From assembly GCA_964458575.1 (NCBI GenBank), contig CAYWMD010000001.1, positions 248,001-312,000 on the forward strand: 64,000 nt of DNA. Direction: 5' to 3'. The notes beneath the pieces are model-generated. The model saw only the letters and a program-made list of their open reading frames with translations, had not been told where the DNA came from and made no database searches. Shown in pieces: positions 61,091 through 64,000 of this stretch. Numbering within the stretch: position 1 is the stretch's first letter; each line of letters opens with the position of its first letter. The stretch comes from CAYWMD01 sp964458575 (GTDB taxonomy: Bacteria > Verrucomicrobiota > Verrucomicrobiia > Limisphaerales > JADLHS01). The translations under genes and the position numbers were made by a program.

Positions 61091-63571
61091 TCAAGGCACG
61101 CGAATCGCGCGGAAGAACCGCCGGTCGAAAAGCGCGCTGTTGGTGAACTGGTTCTTTCCGCCCAGCATCGTGATGGTGGGATGGTTTGTTGCCCAACTGC
61201 TGAAGTCAGTTGAACCCAGCAGCGTGTAGCGATGCCAATCCACGCCGGTCAGCGTGATTTTGACACTCCCATCAGGCAGTTTCTCGAGTGTCAGCCGGCA
61301 GTCCATGTTCCAGTTCAGGTTCACGTCGCCGGTGTCGCCGCCGAAGCCATCCACCGCAATCCAGTAGTTTGATCCCGCGGTGGCGTAGAACCAGAGCCGG
61401 CTCGTAAGCAGTCCGCCCGTTTCAACGTCATCATCGTTGTTGGCGACCGCGGTGAGATTGGTGACGACCGTGCCGGTGTAAACCGCCAGCGTCGTGTCGA
61501 ACGTGCTGCCCGCCGTATTAAAATCCACCGGCCCGGACATCGGGGCGGTCCAGCGATACCAGAGGGAATGCCCGCCGACATCCGACGCGTGGGCCGCCTC
61601 GTAGGATTCCTTGCTCGCGCCAACGTTGTAACCGTTGGTCTGACCGGCGAGGCCGCCAAGCGGGAACGGCGCGGCAAAATCATCGTTCGCCGGTGGTCTG
61701 AGGTTCAACACCATGCCGCCCGCGGCGCCGTTGTAGCCGTCCACGGCGATGCGATAGGTGGTGCCGGCATTGGCGGCGAACGTGACGGAGCTTTGCTTGT
61801 TCACGTTACTGGCGTCGTCGTTGTTGGCCACGAGCGTGAGGGCGTTGACCGCGTTGCCGGTATAAACCGCGAGCAGTGTGTCAAAGTCGCTGCGCTTCGT
61901 CGTCACGGTGATGGTCTCGTTCGAAACGGGCGTCCAGTGGAACCACACCGATGGTCCGCCCGAATTGCCGGCGTGGCTGGGTTCACCGGACTGCTTGTCG
62001 GCGCAGTAATTGAATTCAAAATGTGAGAACGGCAGATTGGTGATGCCGAGAGCGTTGAGAAATTCGTCGTTCGCCGGGTCAACGGCACAACTCGCCGGCG
62101 GAATCCGCACCGGCACGAGTGTGATGTTGTTGTCCAGGTTCGCGTCGGGCAGCAAGGCATCGGGATTGATGATCATCTGAAGCATGTAATCGCCGGCTGC
62201 GACGCCGGTGATGTCAATGTATTGGCAGGGCAGCCCCGACGCATAGACATCCGCCCAACCGGCCTGCAAACCCTGGTTGTTGCAATTGTACAGGCTTTGC
62301 GGCTTCGCGGTCGGCGACCAGCTTTTCACGTCCTCGACACAAAACCCGACCTTCTTGCCAGTCGCGACCACGTTGCCGTTGGTGTCGAGCAGATGGTATT
62401 CGGCGAATTGCTCGAAATGAAAATGCGCGTGGCAGGAGGCCCAGCGAAACAGCGGATTGGTCGCCGGACTGCCCAAAACCAGATCGCCGGGGCCGAGATT
62501 GCGCGTCTCGGTCGTGAAGCTCAACAACCGGCGCGTGCCCTCGACGGCGCAGCCTTCCCTCACCTCGCAATCCGTCGAGCGAAACGTGCGGGTGACGACC
62601 GTGGGCGACGCGGCGGGTCCCCAAATGATCAGGTCCGGCAACGCGGACCCAGTCTGATTCCAGTTCAAAACCGCGATGCCGGAACCGCCGCCGAAGCCGT
62701 CCACCGCGATGCGATACGTTGTTCCGGCCACCGGCGTGAACGTGACGCGGCTCATGCGATTGGTCGCGCCGGCGATGTCGTCGTTGTTCGTCACCACGGT
62801 GAGACTGGAAACTTCCGCGCCGGTGTAAACCGCCAGCACGGTGTCGAAGGTGCTGCCGAGCGTGTCGAAGGTCACGGGCGTGTTCGTCGTTGCCGTCCAG
62901 CAATACCAGAGCGATTTGCCGCCCGCATTCCCGGCGTGATCGGGTTCGGCCGGCTCTTTGGTGGCGTTGGCATTGTTGTCCGATTGCACGCCGGACTTGC
63001 CGCCGAGATTGACGCACGTGGCGAAGGTGTCGCTCAAGCAAAAATCCTGCGCCAGGGATTCCTCCGCGTGATGGTAGAGGTCAACGTCGTTCGTGCTGGC
63101 GCGGGTGTAATCCGGATTGGGCTGGCCGTTGCGGAAAATCTGGATCATGTAATCGCGGCAAGCGCAATTGCTGTCGAGCGGCAACTCGAGATAACGCTGG
63201 TTGACGCTGCTGCAGCCGGTGATGACGTGTGGCGCGGTGGTGGCGAGCAATGTCCAGGTGTTGGAAGCGCACGGTTTGAAATAAATCTTTTCATAAACCG
63301 TGAGCGTGCCGTTGCAATAGAATACCTCGGGATCCCAGTTCAACCGCGCCACGTCGCCCGGCAGGGTGCCGGCTCGGCAGCCATCGCCGTCGCAGTCCTG
63401 TTGGAACGTCCACCACGCGTCGCCGATGGTTGCCGTTTGCGCTCCCGCCGGCATGGTAAACAGCATGAGAACGGCAGCAAGGATGCCGGCGCTGAAAGTT
63501 CCGATCCCGTTCGCCGCCGGTCGGCGGATGGGCAGGAGCTGCTCGTCAAGCTCGTGACTATGCGTGTGCAA
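61091..63571 (-). CDS. Secreted multidomain protein with a lysyl oxidase domain
   Basis: 826 residues. Signal peptide at 24-44. The lysyl oxidase domain (about 310-495) has the copper ligands in 'SCHAHFHFEQFAEYHLLD' (His381, His383, His385). Lys407 in 'GKKVGFCVED' and Tyr443 in 'GWADVYASGLPCQYIDIT' align with the Lys and Tyr that form the lysine tyrosylquinone cofactor of animal enzymes. 'GDYMLQMIINPDALLPDANLDNN' also matches. It is flanked by three beta-sandwich repeats ('TFDTVLAVYTG ... NNDD ... YRIAVDG', at about 185-305, 515-630 and 635-760). A Cys-rich region lies before them. The tail resembles other secreted proteins of the phylum. Possibly crosslinks extracellular matrix. Confidence 0.85.
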   Translation of the reverse strand: MHTHSHELDEQLLPIRRPAANGIGTFSAGILAAVLMLFTMPAGAQTATIGDAWWTFQQDCDGDGCRAGTLPGDVARLNWDPEVFYCNGTLTVYEKIYFKPCASNTWTLLATTAPHVITGCSSVNQRYLELPLDSNCACRDYMIQIFRNGQPNPDYTRASTNDVDLYHHAEESLAQDFCLSDTFATCVNLGGKSGVQSDNNANATKEPAEPDHAGNAGGKSLWYCWTATTNTPVTFDTLGSTFDTVLAVYTGAEVSSLTVVTNNDDIAGATNRMSRVTFTPVAGTTYRIAVDGFGGGSGIAVLNWNQTGSALPDLIIWGPAASPTVVTRTFRSTDCEVREGCAVEGTRRLLSFTTETRNLGPGDLVLGSPATNPLFRWASCHAHFHFEQFAEYHLLDTNGNVVATGKKVGFCVEDVKSWSPTAKPQSLYNCNNQGLQAGWADVYASGLPCQYIDITGVAAGDYMLQMIINPDALLPDANLDNNITLVPVRIPPASCAVDPANDEFLNALGITNLPFSHFEFNYCADKQSGEPSHAGNSGGPSVWFHWTPVSNETITVTTKRSDFDTLLAVYTGNAVNALTLVANNDDASNVNKQSSVTFAANAGTTYRIAVDGYNGAAGGMVLNLRPPANDDFAAPFPLGGLAGQTNGYNVGASKESYEAAHASDVGGHSLWYRWTAPMSGPVDFNTAGSTFDTTLAVYTGTVVTNLTAVANNDDDVETGGLLTSRLWFYATAGSNYWIAVDGFGGDTGDVNLNWNMDCRLTLEKLPDGSVKITLTGVDWHRYTLLGSTDFSSWATNHPTITMLGGKNQFTNSALFDRRFFRAIRVP

Positions 63572-63717
63572 GGTGGGGCTAAATAAGCAGACTCGGTGCG
63601 GTCTGTCGAGCGCGCCACAGGTACCGGCGCAGGGAGTGACAGGTAATTTGGCGGCCTGTTAGAGGGTATGAACGGTGGCCGCAACCAAGCGCTGCCAGCG
63701 GTTGTCCCGGCCACGGG

Positions 63718-64000
63718 CTACGGGGTTTTGTCCATTTGAACCCGGGCCGCCACGGGGAGGTGGTCGCTCGGGAACCGGCCATCGCGCGAGAAAGTCACAA
63801 TTTCAGCCTCGTCCACCGCCACCTCGCCACGTGCAAGTATCCAGTCAATCCGCCGTTCGTTTTTTGCGAGCGCCTTGAATCCGTTGAACGTGCTGTAGCC
63901 TTCACCCCGGCGGGTTCGGGCCAGCAACCACGTGTCGGCAAAGAACCGGTCGCCGACCAACACGTCGTAAGCCCGGTCACGACCGGGCACGGCGTTGAAA
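63718..64000 (-). CDS. Endonuclease/exonuclease/phosphatase family protein, C-terminal part (5' end outside window)
   Basis: About 94 residues are visible, open to the window end. 'FNAVPGRDRAYDVL' is the GDFN-type motif, 'ERRIDWILARGEV' is the RIDYI-type motif, and 'GRFPSDHLPVAARV' contains the SDH catalytic end of the EEP superfamily (DNase I/phosphatase fold). The N-terminal metal-binding part lies beyond the window. The substrate cannot be predicted. Confidence 0.85.
   Translation of the reverse strand, partial: FNAVPGRDRAYDVLVGDRFFADTWLLARTRRGEGYSTFNGFKALAKNERRIDWILARGEVAVDEAEIVTFSRDGRFPSDHLPVAARVQMDKTP

Noticed and set aside
62222..63586. 454-codon plus-strand frame opposite the lysyl oxidase gene
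   Set aside because: No recognisable domain, and it contradicts the secreted protein with conserved copper ligands.

Overview
The window looks like a chromosomal segment of a free-living member of the Verrucomicrobiota, most like the Pedosphaera/Limisphaerales group. This is inferred from four things: high GC content; a pseudopilin-type protein with a [20 protein letters not shown] leader; secreted proteins ending in a 'YQFTD..ATNS..FYRVRSP' type tail; and the many short repeats spread through and between genes. No rRNA, tRNA, CRISPR array, prophage or transposase was seen.

Layout. 1-7.4 kb: the end of an alpha-amylase-type enzyme, then gltB and gltD split by a small GxxExxY gene that is flanked by inverted repeats. 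7.5-12.3 kb: minus-strand small proteins, accD, comF, a CPBP protease and small membrane or zinc-ribbon proteins. 12.5-17.2 kb: a four-gene phosphorelay cluster (XRE-REC fusion, PAS kinase, single-domain REC, REC-PAS-PAS-kinase-REC hybrid). 17.3-20.7 kb: hrpB and two small proteins. 20.8-25.1 kb: a tightly coupled deoxysugar operon (C-methyltransferase, an internally deleted RmlC-type 3,5-epimerase remnant, three SDR epimerases). 25.3-29.3 kb: an FAD oxidoreductase, a PlsY-like acyltransferase and a GNAT/class V aminotransferase fusion. 29.3-33 kb: rhodanese, cupin, lipoprotein and an ATP-cone/uridine-kinase fusion. 33-38.9 kb: a NarL-type two-component system with a 1698-residue, seven-PAS kinase. 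39-46 kb: a secreted glycosidase-like protein, two tandem thioredoxin-fold paralogues, a YchF-tail protein, ApbE, a pseudopilin-type protein and QueD. 46.3-51 kb: an orphan LuxE / L,D-transpeptidase / MFS / LuxC operon. 51.5-64 kb: MFS, Kelch protein, glycogen-binding domain protein, glycosyltransferase, glnE, a secreted YtkA-like protein, a bacterial lysyl-oxidase-domain protein and the end of an endonuclease/phosphatase.

Functional links. gltB, gltD and glnE cover ammonia assimilation and control of glutamine synthetase. Many neighbours are translationally coupled by ATGA stop/start overlaps, and this decided several start codons. The strongest unexpected theme is repeat invasion. At least four short repeat families occur between genes and also, in frame, inside four conserved genes (hrpB, glnE, the luxC-like and luxE-like genes), so their proteins carry repeat-encoded peptides. 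Another inverted repeat brackets the GxxExxY gene and also occurs without a gene. Other points worth following are the lysyl oxidase homologue, the orphan fatty-acid-reductase operon, and the GNAT-aminotransferase coupled to PlsY.
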